NCBI GenBank assembly: GCA_902787595.1
Contig: CADAHD010000109.1
Location: 1 to 7,442 of the forward strand
From: an uncultured Lachnospiraceae bacterium
Lineage (GTDB): Bacteria > Bacillota_A > Clostridia > Lachnospirales > Lachnospiraceae
Direction: 5' to 3'
Length of the DNA: 7,442 bases
Shown: in pieces, positions 1-5,100 of the stretch
How the letters are laid out: the number at the start of each line of letters is the position of its first letter
Numbering within the stretch: position 1 is the first letter of the stretch
Translations under genes and position numbers: made by a program
The notes under the pieces: model-generated
What the model was told of the DNA's origin: nothing
The model's database searches: none
The model's input: the letters and a program-made list of their open reading frames with translations, nothing else

Positions 1-2
1 AC

Positions 3-51
3 TGTTCAGAAGATGGTGATATTTATATTCGCGTTTTCTGAATGTTTTTTT
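3..51 (+). terminator. Intrinsic terminator of an upstream gene, or attenuator in the leader of the next gene
   Basis: The arms at 3-15 and 32-44 pair over 13 positions around a core TTCAGAA/TTCTGAA (5-11 with 36-42). The loop is about 16 nt and is followed by seven T residues (45-51). Four of the pairs are G-U wobbles on the plus strand, which would be A-C mismatches on the minus strand, so the structure belongs to a plus-strand RNA. It ends only 24 nt before the next start codon. It could end an upstream gene outside the window or attenuate the gene at 76. Confidence 0.7.
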
Positions 52-75
52 ATTGCCAAAGAAAGGAGCAGAAGT

Positions 76-591
76 ATGCAGAAAATGACATCAGCCTATG
101 CTAACAAAATGATCAGGACTCTTGAAGAGGAGAAGTCCCTCTGGGTGACAAAGGAAAAAGAGTCGTGCACCTACGTGGCAGCAGTAAACGAAGAACCGGT
201 GATACCGGAATACGACTACGCCGAAGTATCAGAAAAGATAAGAGAGATCGACGAGAAGATCGCCATCATCAAGCATGCGATCAACCTGTCAAACGCTACA
301 GCTAAGGTACCGGTAGGCGAGACTGTCATGAGCGTGGATACCATACTGATCAGAATGGCCCAGCTCAGCAGAAGAAAGCAGGTACTGGACCTGATGCGTA
401 AAGCCCTGCCTAAATCCCGTGTGGAATCAAGGGGATACTACGGCAGAAATGCAACCCCCGAATACTGCTATACCAACTACGATCCGGAGCAGGTCAAAAA
501 GGACTTCGAGATAATATCCGCAAGCCTTATGGAAATGCAGATGGCTCTGGATAACTATAATCAGACAGAACAGTTTGATGTAGATATTTAA
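76..591 (+). CDS. Hypothetical protein, 171 aa, helical and coiled-coil-rich
   Basis: I do not recognise a named function. The start at 76 is preferred over an upstream in-frame ATG at 13 because AAAGGAG (62-68) lies 7 nt before it and the upstream codons overlap a terminator hairpin. The protein is predicted mostly helical: a charged N-terminal helix (about 1-30), a helical segment with a KHAIN motif (about 48-72), a linker containing GETV, a second helix (about 86-110), a Tyr-rich loop with PEY and NYD (about 120-136), and a final helix ending in ALDNYNQTE (about 137-166). There is no signal peptide or membrane segment. The layout of an Asn-rich turn between two long helices resembles the DIP1984-like group of small cytoplasmic proteins, but I cannot confirm membership. 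It stands alone, and the nearest gene downstream is on the opposite strand. Confidence 0.75.
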   Translation: MQKMTSAYANKMIRTLEEEKSLWVTKEKESCTYVAAVNEEPVIPEYDYAEVSEKIREIDEKIAIIKHAINLSNATAKVPVGETVMSVDTILIRMAQLSRRKQVLDLMRKALPKSRVESRGYYGRNATPEYCYTNYDPEQVKKDFEIISASLMEMQMALDNYNQTEQFDVDI

Positions 592-607
592 ACAGCAGTT
601 TAAATAT
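584..607. repeat. Perfect AT-rich inverted repeat over the stop codon
   Basis: ATATTTAAAC (584-593) and GTTTAAATAT (598-607) are exact reverse complements separated by AGCA. The left arm contains the TAA stop of the preceding gene. No T-run follows, so it is not a classic intrinsic terminator. It could be an mRNA 3'-end hairpin or a protein-binding operator-like site. Confidence 0.6.
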
Positions 608-787
608 TCCGAAGCAGAACTCTTTGTATATTTGACGACTGGTTTTAGTAAAGGTTCATGGTTATGGTTTTTAGTTATTTGTTATCCGTTATCTGTGAAT
701 GTTCAGGGTTGATACGAGGGGATTTTTTAATCTTTTTAAATAAGGGGAAACCCTTAGAAACGTTCTGCTTAAAAACCTGCAGGAGAC
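608..787. other. Gene-free spacer with a small GNRA-type hairpin
   Basis: No open frame with a ribosome binding site is visible on either strand. TAAGGG (741-746) and CCCTTA (751-756) form a perfect 6-bp stem closed by a GAAA tetraloop. CCTGCAGG (776-783) is an 8-bp palindrome. A TTGACG at 632-637 has no convincing -10 partner 17 nt away. I see no known structured RNA. Confidence 0.4.
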
Positions 788-825
788 TGCGAAGCGCATA
801 AGGTTCGGTTTTACGGCGCATTTTT
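788..825 (+). terminator. Possible weak plus-strand intrinsic terminator
   Basis: GCGC (794-797) and TAAGG (799-803) can pair with TTTTA (809-813) and GCGC (816-819) across a small internal loop, followed by five T residues (821-825). The stem uses G-U pairs and is imperfect. It is the only T-run-bearing hairpin after the 76-591 gene and before the convergent minus-strand gene. Confidence 0.3.
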
Positions 826-826
826 A

Positions 827-853
827 CAAGAGGGGGGTCAGACCCCTCTCTTG
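827..853. repeat. GC-rich palindromic hairpin between convergent genes
   Basis: CAAGAG (827-832) pairs with CTCTTG (848-853). G833-T847 is a wobble pair, and GGGG (834-837) pairs with CCCC (843-846) around a TCAGA loop. The result is an unbroken 11-bp stem on the plus strand. It sits directly after the stop codon of the minus-strand gene. Neither side has a proper T-run, so it is more likely an mRNA 3'-end barrier or a REP-like palindrome than a simple terminator. Confidence 0.55.
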
Positions 854-854
854 C

Positions 855-1286
855 TTACACCAGCTTCTTATAATCGAAATAATGCATTTCCTTATCGTAC
901 TTCATCAGAGCGGGAACGAAAGCTCCGGACTGTACTCCTTTGGCCTGTGCATCCGCTTTGCTGAGCTTGATCTTTCTGTCATAGAATTCTCCGTGCTCGG
1001 GCGCATAGAAGAGAGCTATTGCAGTGACCTTGTCGCCGTCTTCATTTACCTGGAAGATGTAAGCGTTGGTAGTGTAAAAATCTTTTTTGTCTGTTTCGAC
1101 GAAACCTCCGTTGATGATCTGCTGCTTTGTTTCTTCAGAAACATTTGCCAGTATGGCTTCCAGATTAGCGCCGTCTTTCTTTGCAATCTTTAATGCAACA
1201 AAGACAAATACAGCGATGACGATAGCGCCTACGATCAGGCCGGCAAAACTTCCGGGACCCCAGTACGTGATCATAAGATTGTTCAT
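855..1286 (-). CDS. Small membrane-anchored hypothetical protein, 143 aa
   Basis: I recognise no characterised family. The start at 1286 is chosen because the minus strand reads AAGAGGATAACAAA just before the ATG, putting AGAGG about 8 nt upstream. A longer reading from 1340 would begin almost at the transcription start and has no ribosome binding site. After a short N-terminus, one hydrophobic helix (about residues 13-34, rich in Val, Ile, Ala and Phe) is followed by KIAKKDG, which suggests a single-pass protein with the soluble part in the cytoplasm by the positive-inside rule. The soluble part (36-143) is a compact mixed domain: a helix similar to EAILANVSEETKQQII (43-58), then predicted strands with many aromatic residues (69-80, 87-95, 134-139). 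It is monocistronic and has a clear promoter. A role in envelope function is possible but is only inferred. Confidence 0.78.
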   Translation of the reverse strand: MNNLMITYWGPGSFAGLIVGAIVIAVFVFVALKIAKKDGANLEAILANVSEETKQQIINGGFVETDKKDFYTTNAYIFQVNEDGDKVTAIALFYAPEHGEFYDRKIKLSKADAQAKGVQSGAFVPALMKYDKEMHYFDYKKLV

Positions 1287-1340
1287 TTTGTTATCCTCTT
1301 TTCTGTTATTTATAGTGCAAAAAATATCGCAACGGTCCAC

Positions 1341-1369
1341 ATTCTAGCACAGACATTTTGATAATTCAA
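1341..1369 (-). promoter_or_regulatory. Sigma-A-type promoter for the minus-strand membrane protein gene
   Basis: Read on the minus strand, a -35 TTGAAT (1369-1364) and a -10 TAGAAT (1346-1341) are separated by exactly 17 nt, with an extended -10 TGC directly upstream of the -10. The predicted start is near 1334, giving a leader of about 48 nt that carries the ribosome binding site for the gene starting at 1286. Confidence 0.75.
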
Positions 1370-1432
1370 TACCGGGATGAAGCCGGACAGCGCCTTATAT
1401 TCATGGGGAAGTGAAATTTATAAAAAAAGGTA

Positions 1433-1461
1433 TTGACAAAGACCTTGTTTGGAGGTAATAT
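1433..1461 (+). promoter_or_regulatory. Sigma-A-type promoter of tRNA-Lys
   Basis: A consensus TTGACA (1433-1438) and TAATAT (1456-1461) are separated by exactly 17 nt, with transcription predicted to start near 1468. The mature tRNA begins at 1509, so a 5' leader of about 40 nt would be removed by RNase P. The near-perfect match fits a strongly expressed stable RNA gene. Confidence 0.85.
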
Positions 1462-1508
1462 ACTGTTCGTGCCGAAAAAATGGCGCACGCAATATGAAAA
1501 CTCAAAAT

Positions 1509-1581
1509 GCACCGCTAGCTCAGTTGGTAGAGCACCTGACTCTTAATCAGGGTGTCCAGGGTTCGAGCCCCTGGCGGTGCA
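1509..1581 (+). tRNA. tRNA-Lys, anticodon CUU
   Basis: All arms of the cloverleaf can be drawn. The acceptor stem GCACCGC/GCGGTGC (1509-1515 with 1574-1580) has an A discriminator at 1581. The D arm is GCTC/GAGC with AGTTGGTA in the loop. The anticodon stem CCTGA/TCAGG encloses loop CTCTTAA, giving anticodon CTT (1542-1544), which reads AAG lysine codons. The variable loop is GTGTC, and the T arm is CAGGG/CCCTG with TTCGAGC. The 73-nt gene is followed by CGA, so CCA is not encoded and must be added by the nucleotidyltransferase. It is a single-gene unit with its own promoter and terminator. Confidence 0.97.
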
Positions 1582-1586
1582 CGAAA

Positions 1587-1630
1587 GCATCTGTTTTGAC
1601 AGCAAGGACTGTTGGGGCGGATGTTTTTTT
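1587..1630 (+). terminator. Intrinsic terminator of tRNA-Lys
   Basis: The arms at 1587-1602 and 1609-1624 pair at all 16 positions around a CAAGGA loop, followed by a T-run (1624-1630). Seven of the pairs are G-U wobbles, including a block where TTTT faces GGGG, so the hairpin forms only in plus-strand RNA. It begins 6 nt after the tRNA 3' end. Confidence 0.85.
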
Positions 1631-1643
1631 GTATGCTTTGATA

Positions 1644-1672
1644 TTCTATGGAAAGCGAATTTGTGCTATGAT
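1644..1672 (+). promoter_or_regulatory. Extended -10 promoter for the VWA protein gene
   Basis: TATGAT (1667-1672) is preceded by TGC (1664-1666), an extended -10. A weak -35 TTCTAT lies 17 nt upstream (1644-1649). It sits just past the tRNA terminator, with transcription predicted near 1679 and a leader of about 50 nt before the ATG at 1730. The -35 is poor, so activity would rely on the extended -10. Confidence 0.6.
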
Positions 1673-1729
1673 GTAGATGGTATTACTTTTATGATGTGGA
1701 TACAGTATTGGGATAAGGGGGATGATCAC

Positions 1730-3649
1730 ATGGATGTTGCGCGTATCATAAAGGATAACGAGAAAAACAAAAAACGATTTGAGTATTATTCATCGCTGGG
1801 GTATTCGGAGAAGGCAGCCACTGTTCTTTCGCTTCTCACATACGGGAAGAGGCAACTTGCCGATCTGATAAATGAGCTGGGAGGAGAGCGTATTATCGAT
1901 AAGCTTTACGGCTGGCTGATCGAGTCGAATGCAAAGGATCCGGAAACAGCATTGGATAATCTTGCCAGACGCCGGATGGAAAGGGAAGAACGAAGGTCCG
2001 GTTCGATTTTTGAAATGATAGGCAACGGACTGTCAAGCAGATTCGGCGCAAAGGGTAGGGCGGCCGAGATGTCAAGAGGTTTGGCAGCCGTGAAGGATAG
2101 CGGAGCGATCATGGATGAGGCGGTCGAACCGCCTGAAACAGCTATATTTGAAACACTAAGGCCGGGAGCCGGGGCGTCCGGACCAATGAGAATGGCAGCG
2201 CTCCGGGCGGCTTCGAACGGCATGGCGGCAGCCCCTGCATCCGAAGATACCGGAGCCCTGCCGGATCTGTCTGAACTCACTGCCACCGACAGTTATGAAA
2301 AGATAGAGGAGAAAGATGCCCGGAGCCCGCTTACAGCGCCCACAAGCACTTTCCGCATGACCACCAACACAGCGTCCATGGGTATCGTGCTCAATCAGAT
2401 CCGCAGCGGTCGCAATGTTGACAGATCCCAGGTCAGGATAGAAGAGTTCCTTAATTATTTTGATTATAATGAAGAAAGACCGGACAAAGATATTTTTAAG
2501 ATAAGCACAGAACTGTCAAGGACAGGGAACAACAGGGAACTGCTGTATATATATGTCGGCGCCGGCGGGGAAGTGAAGGAATACCAGAATATCGTGCTGC
2601 TCCTGGATGTATCCGGCAGCATGTCTTCACAGAATGTTTGGACACAGCAGGCGATCGCTACTATAGTGAGCAGGCTCAAGAAAGGGGATCGTTTCAGTCT
2701 GATCACATACAGTAATAATGATGAGACGGTATATAACGGTTTTGAGATAAAAGGTGAGGGCGATAAAGAGGATGTAATGGGACGTGTGCTCTCCCTGGTG
2801 ATCACGGGCTGCACCAACGGATCTGCCGGTATAGAAACGGCGTATAAAATTGGTGCAGAGTATTATAAAGAGGACGGCAATAATCAGGTCTTACTGATCA
2901 CAGACGGAGATCTTAATTTCGGCGTTACAAAGAAGGACGGCCTGGAAAAGCTGATAGAAGAGAAAAAGAAGAGCAGACTCTTCCTTTCTGTGATAGGCAC
3001 CGGCCTTTATAACTATAAGGACGACAAGCTGGAAGTATTGAGCAAGCACGGAAACGGCACCTACTGCGTGATCAACAGCCTGGAGGATGTGGACCGTTCC
3101 GTTAATAAGCGTTATGTGAGCCTGGCAAATGTAGTGGCAAAGGATGTGAAGGCGCAGGTCGAGTTCAATCCCCGTTATGTGCGCAGCTATCGCCTGCTGG
3201 GCTACGAGAATCGCGCGCTGGCTCATGAGGATTTTGTGAACGACAAGGTGATATCGGAGCCTTATGGCGCGGGCGGACACGGCGTGGCTCTTTATGAGAT
3301 AGAATGTGCCGGTACGGAGGGAGAAGTAAAGCAGGAGCTCAAATATCAGAGCGCTCAGCTTACGGATTCGGATGAGCTCTGCACCGTAAAAGTGCGTTAT
3401 AAGCTTCCGCTTTCCGATGAGAGCATAGAGCTGGCAAAAGCGGTAAGCGCAGATGAGCTTACGAAGGACAGCGGGAACATTAAACTGGGCCGCTTCCTAT
3501 ATTGCCTGGCAGAGAAGCTGCGCGGGTCTGATAAGCTCAGCAAAGAGGATGAGAAATTCTATAATGCGATGGTGAAAGATGAGGCTTACCTTGAACTGCC
3601 CGGTGAAAATGGCGAAACGCTCAAAACCATTGTCAAATATCTGGCATAA
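1730..3649 (+). CDS. YfbK-type von Willebrand factor A domain protein, 639 aa, without signal peptide
   Basis: The C-terminal two thirds matches the YfbK family: a vWF_A-type N domain with RIEEFLNYFDY (236-246), a VWA domain (about 286-460) and a DUF3520-like C-terminal domain starting at VVAKDVKAQVEFNP (468-481) and ending near KLRGSDKL. The metal-binding MIDAS site is complete: DVSGS (D293, S295, S297), T362 in CTNGSAG, and D392 in ITDGD. Such domains bind Mg2+ and mediate protein-protein contacts; the E. coli protein's own role is unclear. Well-known YfbK proteins are lipoproteins or secreted. This one has no signal peptide, lipobox or membrane segment, so it is probably cytoplasmic. Residues 1-205 are not part of the known architecture: a charged helical region (1-90), then an Ala/Pro/Gly-rich, probably disordered linker (about 125-205). 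The start at 1730 follows AAGGGGG (1715-1721) by 8 nt; earlier in-frame codons overlap the tRNA terminator and promoter. No terminator is evident before fliW. Family confidence is high; function is unknown. Confidence 0.9.
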   Translation: MDVARIIKDNEKNKKRFEYYSSLGYSEKAATVLSLLTYGKRQLADLINELGGERIIDKLYGWLIESNAKDPETALDNLARRRMEREERRSGSIFEMIGNGLSSRFGAKGRAAEMSRGLAAVKDSGAIMDEAVEPPETAIFETLRPGAGASGPMRMAALRAASNGMAAAPASEDTGALPDLSELTATDSYEKIEEKDARSPLTAPTSTFRMTTNTASMGIVLNQIRSGRNVDRSQVRIEEFLNYFDYNEERPDKDIFKISTELSRTGNNRELLYIYVGAGGEVKEYQNIVLLLDVSGSMSSQNVWTQQAIATIVSRLKKGDRFSLITYSNNDETVYNGFEIKGEGDKEDVMGRVLSLVITGCTNGSAGIETAYKIGAEYYKEDGNNQVLLITDGDLNFGVTKKDGLEKLIEEKKKSRLFLSVIGTGLYNYKDDKLEVLSKHGNGTYCVINSLEDVDRSVNKRYVSLANVVAKDVKAQVEFNPRYVRSYRLLGYENRALAHEDFVNDKVISEPYGAGGHGVALYEIECAGTEGEVKQELKYQSAQLTDSDELCTVKVRYKLPLSDESIELAKAVSADELTKDSGNIKLGRFLYCLAEKLRGSDKLSKEDEKFYNAMVKDEAYLELPGENGETLKTIVKYLA

Positions 3650-3686
3650 TTCACATACTATAACAGGTGCAAAAAGAGTTTTTGGA

Positions 3687-3695
3687 TGTTATAAT
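3687..3695 (+). promoter_or_regulatory. Extended -10 promoter for fliW
   Basis: A perfect TATAAT (3690-3695) is preceded by TGT (3687-3689). No good -35 is visible: position 3667-3672 reads GTGCAA at a 17-nt spacing. No match to the flagellar sigma-28 consensus is seen, so fliW seems to be under housekeeping control here. The predicted start near 3702 gives a leader of about 40 nt. Some readthrough from the VWA gene is also possible. Confidence 0.6.
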
Positions 3696-3742
3696 ACAAT
3701 TTAAGGCAGTAAAAATTCAATAATGACAGGAGGTAAGGTATC

Positions 3743-4195
3743 ATGGTACAGATCGACACTTTTAAATTCGGTACTGTTGGGGTGGATGACAGCAAGAAGA
3801 TAAGCTTCGAAGCGGGTCTTCCCGGTTTCGAGGGACTTAAAGATTTTGCGCTGATCCATGACGAGGAGAAAGGCGGCCCTGCGCTCATGTATCTTCAGTC
3901 GCTTGAGGACAAGGATGTGGCTATAACCGTAGCAAGTCCTCTGGCTTTGACGGATACCTATTCACCTGCAATTGAGGAAAAGGACCTTGAAGGCATTGGC
4001 GAGCTTAAGGAAGACAACATCATCGTGCTGGTGACCGTAAACATTCCCGATAAGATCGAGGATATGAGCGCAAACTTAAAGTCGCCCATTATCATCAATA
4101 CGGATACCAACAAAGGCGTGCAGGTTATAGCGGCAAACGAGGAACTCAGCGCTAAGCAGCCCGTATACGAGTATCTCAAAGCAAAGAAAGCATGA
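3743..4195 (+). CDS. fliW: Flagellar assembly factor FliW
   Basis: FliW is a small cytoplasmic protein. In Bacillus subtilis it binds newly made flagellin and, when free, binds the RNA-binding regulator CsrA and relieves its block on flagellin translation. Family signatures in order are FEAGLPGFE (22-30), LQSLEDKDVAITVASP (51-66, the position of the usual LQS..D..LAF...P motif), and the C-terminal MSANLKSPIIIN (108-119) followed by KGVQVI (124-129). At 150 aa it is full length for the family. AGGAGG (3728-3733) sits 9 nt before the ATG. The gene has its own promoter and a strong terminator, so it is monocistronic. The usual neighbour csrA is not present on either side, and no flagellin gene is in the window. 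Identification is firm. Confidence 0.95.
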   Translation: MVQIDTFKFGTVGVDDSKKISFEAGLPGFEGLKDFALIHDEEKGGPALMYLQSLEDKDVAITVASPLALTDTYSPAIEEKDLEGIGELKEDNIIVLVTVNIPDKIEDMSANLKSPIIINTDTNKGVQVIAANEELSAKQPVYEYLKAKKA

Positions 4196-4209
4196 TAATT
4201 AAAAAAATC

Positions 4210-4251
4210 CGGGGTGGAAGAAATTTTTTTTCTTCCTACCCCGTTTTTTTT
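4210..4251. terminator. Strong intrinsic terminator after fliW, probably bidirectional
   Basis: The 5' arm 4210-4223 (CGGGGTGGAAGAAA) pairs with 4229-4243 over 14 bp with one bulged T (4237). The loop is five T residues, and eight T residues follow (4244-4251). A run of A residues before the stem (4201-4207) would give a T-run on the minus strand, so it could stop transcription both ways. It insulates sigI from fliW. Confidence 0.92.
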
Positions 4252-4287
4252 ATGCCTTTTTACGAATATATAAGTAAGGGGATAAGA

Positions 4288-4316
4288 TTTACAAAACCCC
4301 ACCGGCATATTATAAT
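4288..4316 (+). promoter_or_regulatory. Sigma-A-type promoter of the sigI operon
   Basis: TTTACA (4288-4293) and a perfect TATAAT (4311-4316) are separated by exactly 17 nt, with transcription predicted near 4323. AAAACCCC (4293-4300) overlaps the spacer. SigI-type promoters are known for a C-rich -35 box, but I find no CG-containing -10 at a suitable distance, so an autoregulatory SigI promoter is not supported here. Confidence 0.82.
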
Positions 4317-4322
4317 AGTGGG

Positions 4323-4346
4323 AAAATCGCGTACTTTGCGGATTTT
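4323..4346 (+). promoter_or_regulatory. Hairpin at the 5' end of the sigI leader
   Basis: AAAATCGC (4323-4330) pairs with GCG and ATTTT (4338-4346) with one bulged G at 4341 and a GTACTTT loop. It starts at about the predicted +1, so the mRNA would begin inside a hairpin. Only a short T stretch lies within its 3' arm, so it could stabilise the transcript or act as a weak pause or attenuator. Confidence 0.4.
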
Positions 4347-4375
4347 TGAAATTGATACAAGGATCAGAAACTTAA

Positions 4376-5098
4376 ATGGATGATTTTTCCACTGCGGCAT
4401 TGCGCGCGAGGGAAAGTGAAGAAGCCTTCGAACGCTTTGTCAATGCTAATAAAAGTTATATTTTGGGCTGCGCATCCAGATGCTTAAAGAGATTTGTCCG
4501 GGATACTGATGACGAATGGTCCGTTGCGCTTATAGCTTTTAGCGAGGCTGTAAGGGTCTATGACCCCGCAAAGGGAGAATTCGCCGGATTTTCCGCGATA
4601 GTGATCAAAAGAAGGCTGATGGATGAAGAACGGCGGCGTATCGCTTATGATGTTGAAATACCCGTCGGACCTGATGCGTTATCCGGAGAAATAGTGGATG
4701 ATGAGGAAGGAGAAGACGACGAGCGTATCGCAGGCCGCATAAAGCACAGCGGAGGCATGGAAAGCCGCGAAACGGCAGGCAGCACACCTCTGCAGGACGA
4801 GATCTCAGCGATCCAGTCCATTTTGGGCGAATATGGTTTTTCGTTTTACGACTTGACGGAGTGCTCGCCAAGATCACGCAAGACCAAGGAAGCCTGCAAA
4901 AATGCAGTAAAGCTCCTTCTTGAGAAAGAAAACCTTTTCGAGAAGATGCAGAGGGGGCGAAACCTGCCGATCAGAGAGCTCTGCGACAAATCGGGCCTGT
5001 CGCGGAAGCTCATTGATCGCCACAGACGCTATATCATAGCGGTTGTGGAAATTCTTAAAGGCGATTTCCCCATGCTTGGGGAGTATATAAAGGAATAG
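4376..5098 (+). CDS. sigI: RNA polymerase sigma factor, SigI family
   Basis: SigI-family sigma factors direct RNA polymerase to envelope and heat-stress genes in Bacillus and to polysaccharide-degradation genes in some Clostridia. The region 2 domain spans about residues 22-87; DDEWSVALIAFSEAVRVYDP (45-64) and FAGFSAIVIKRRLMDEERR (69-87) are close to the conserved SigI pattern. An acidic linker (103-118) separates this from the SigI-type C-terminal domain (about 140-238), with FYDLTECSPRSRKTKEACK (157-175) and a helix-turn-helix from IRELCDKSGLSRKLIDRHRR (199-218). At 240 aa it is close to the B. subtilis protein (about 250 aa). The start at 4376 has AAGGA (4359-4363) 12 nt upstream, which is a rather long spacing and suggests modest translation. 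rsgI follows after 2 nt, the classic cotranscribed pair. Confidence 0.95.
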   Translation: MDDFSTAALRARESEEAFERFVNANKSYILGCASRCLKRFVRDTDDEWSVALIAFSEAVRVYDPAKGEFAGFSAIVIKRRLMDEERRRIAYDVEIPVGPDALSGEIVDDEEGEDDERIAGRIKHSGGMESRETAGSTPLQDEISAIQSILGEYGFSFYDLTECSPRSRKTKEACKNAVKLLLEKENLFEKMQRGRNLPIRELCDKSGLSRKLIDRHRRYIIAVVEILKGDFPMLGEYIKE

Positions 5099-5100
5099 AT

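Noticed and set aside
632..660. Promoter with TTGACG -35 in the left spacer
   Set aside because: The hexamer 17 nt downstream is TTCATG, a poor -10, and no gene follows on the plus strand.
882..1347. Plus-strand frames opposite the minus-strand membrane protein gene
   Set aside because: They lack ribosome binding sites and domain character, while the minus-strand frame has a promoter, ribosome binding site and plausible membrane topology.
1449..1676. Short plus-strand frame across the tRNA gene
   Set aside because: It is created by the tRNA sequence itself, which folds as a complete tRNA-Lys.
1577..1729. Upstream extension of the VWA protein
   Set aside because: It would run through the tRNA 3' end, its terminator and the extended -10 promoter; the ATG at 1730 has a good ribosome binding site.
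4293..4333. SigI-dependent autoregulatory promoter (AAAACCCC with CGTA)
   Set aside because: The two elements are about 29 nt apart, which is too far for a -35/-10 pair; the sigma-A elements at 4288-4316 explain the region better.
4192..4383. Small frame overlapping the fliW end as a possible csrA
   Set aside because: The product has none of the CsrA sequence pattern, has no ribosome binding site, and its codons cover the fliW terminator and the sigI promoter.
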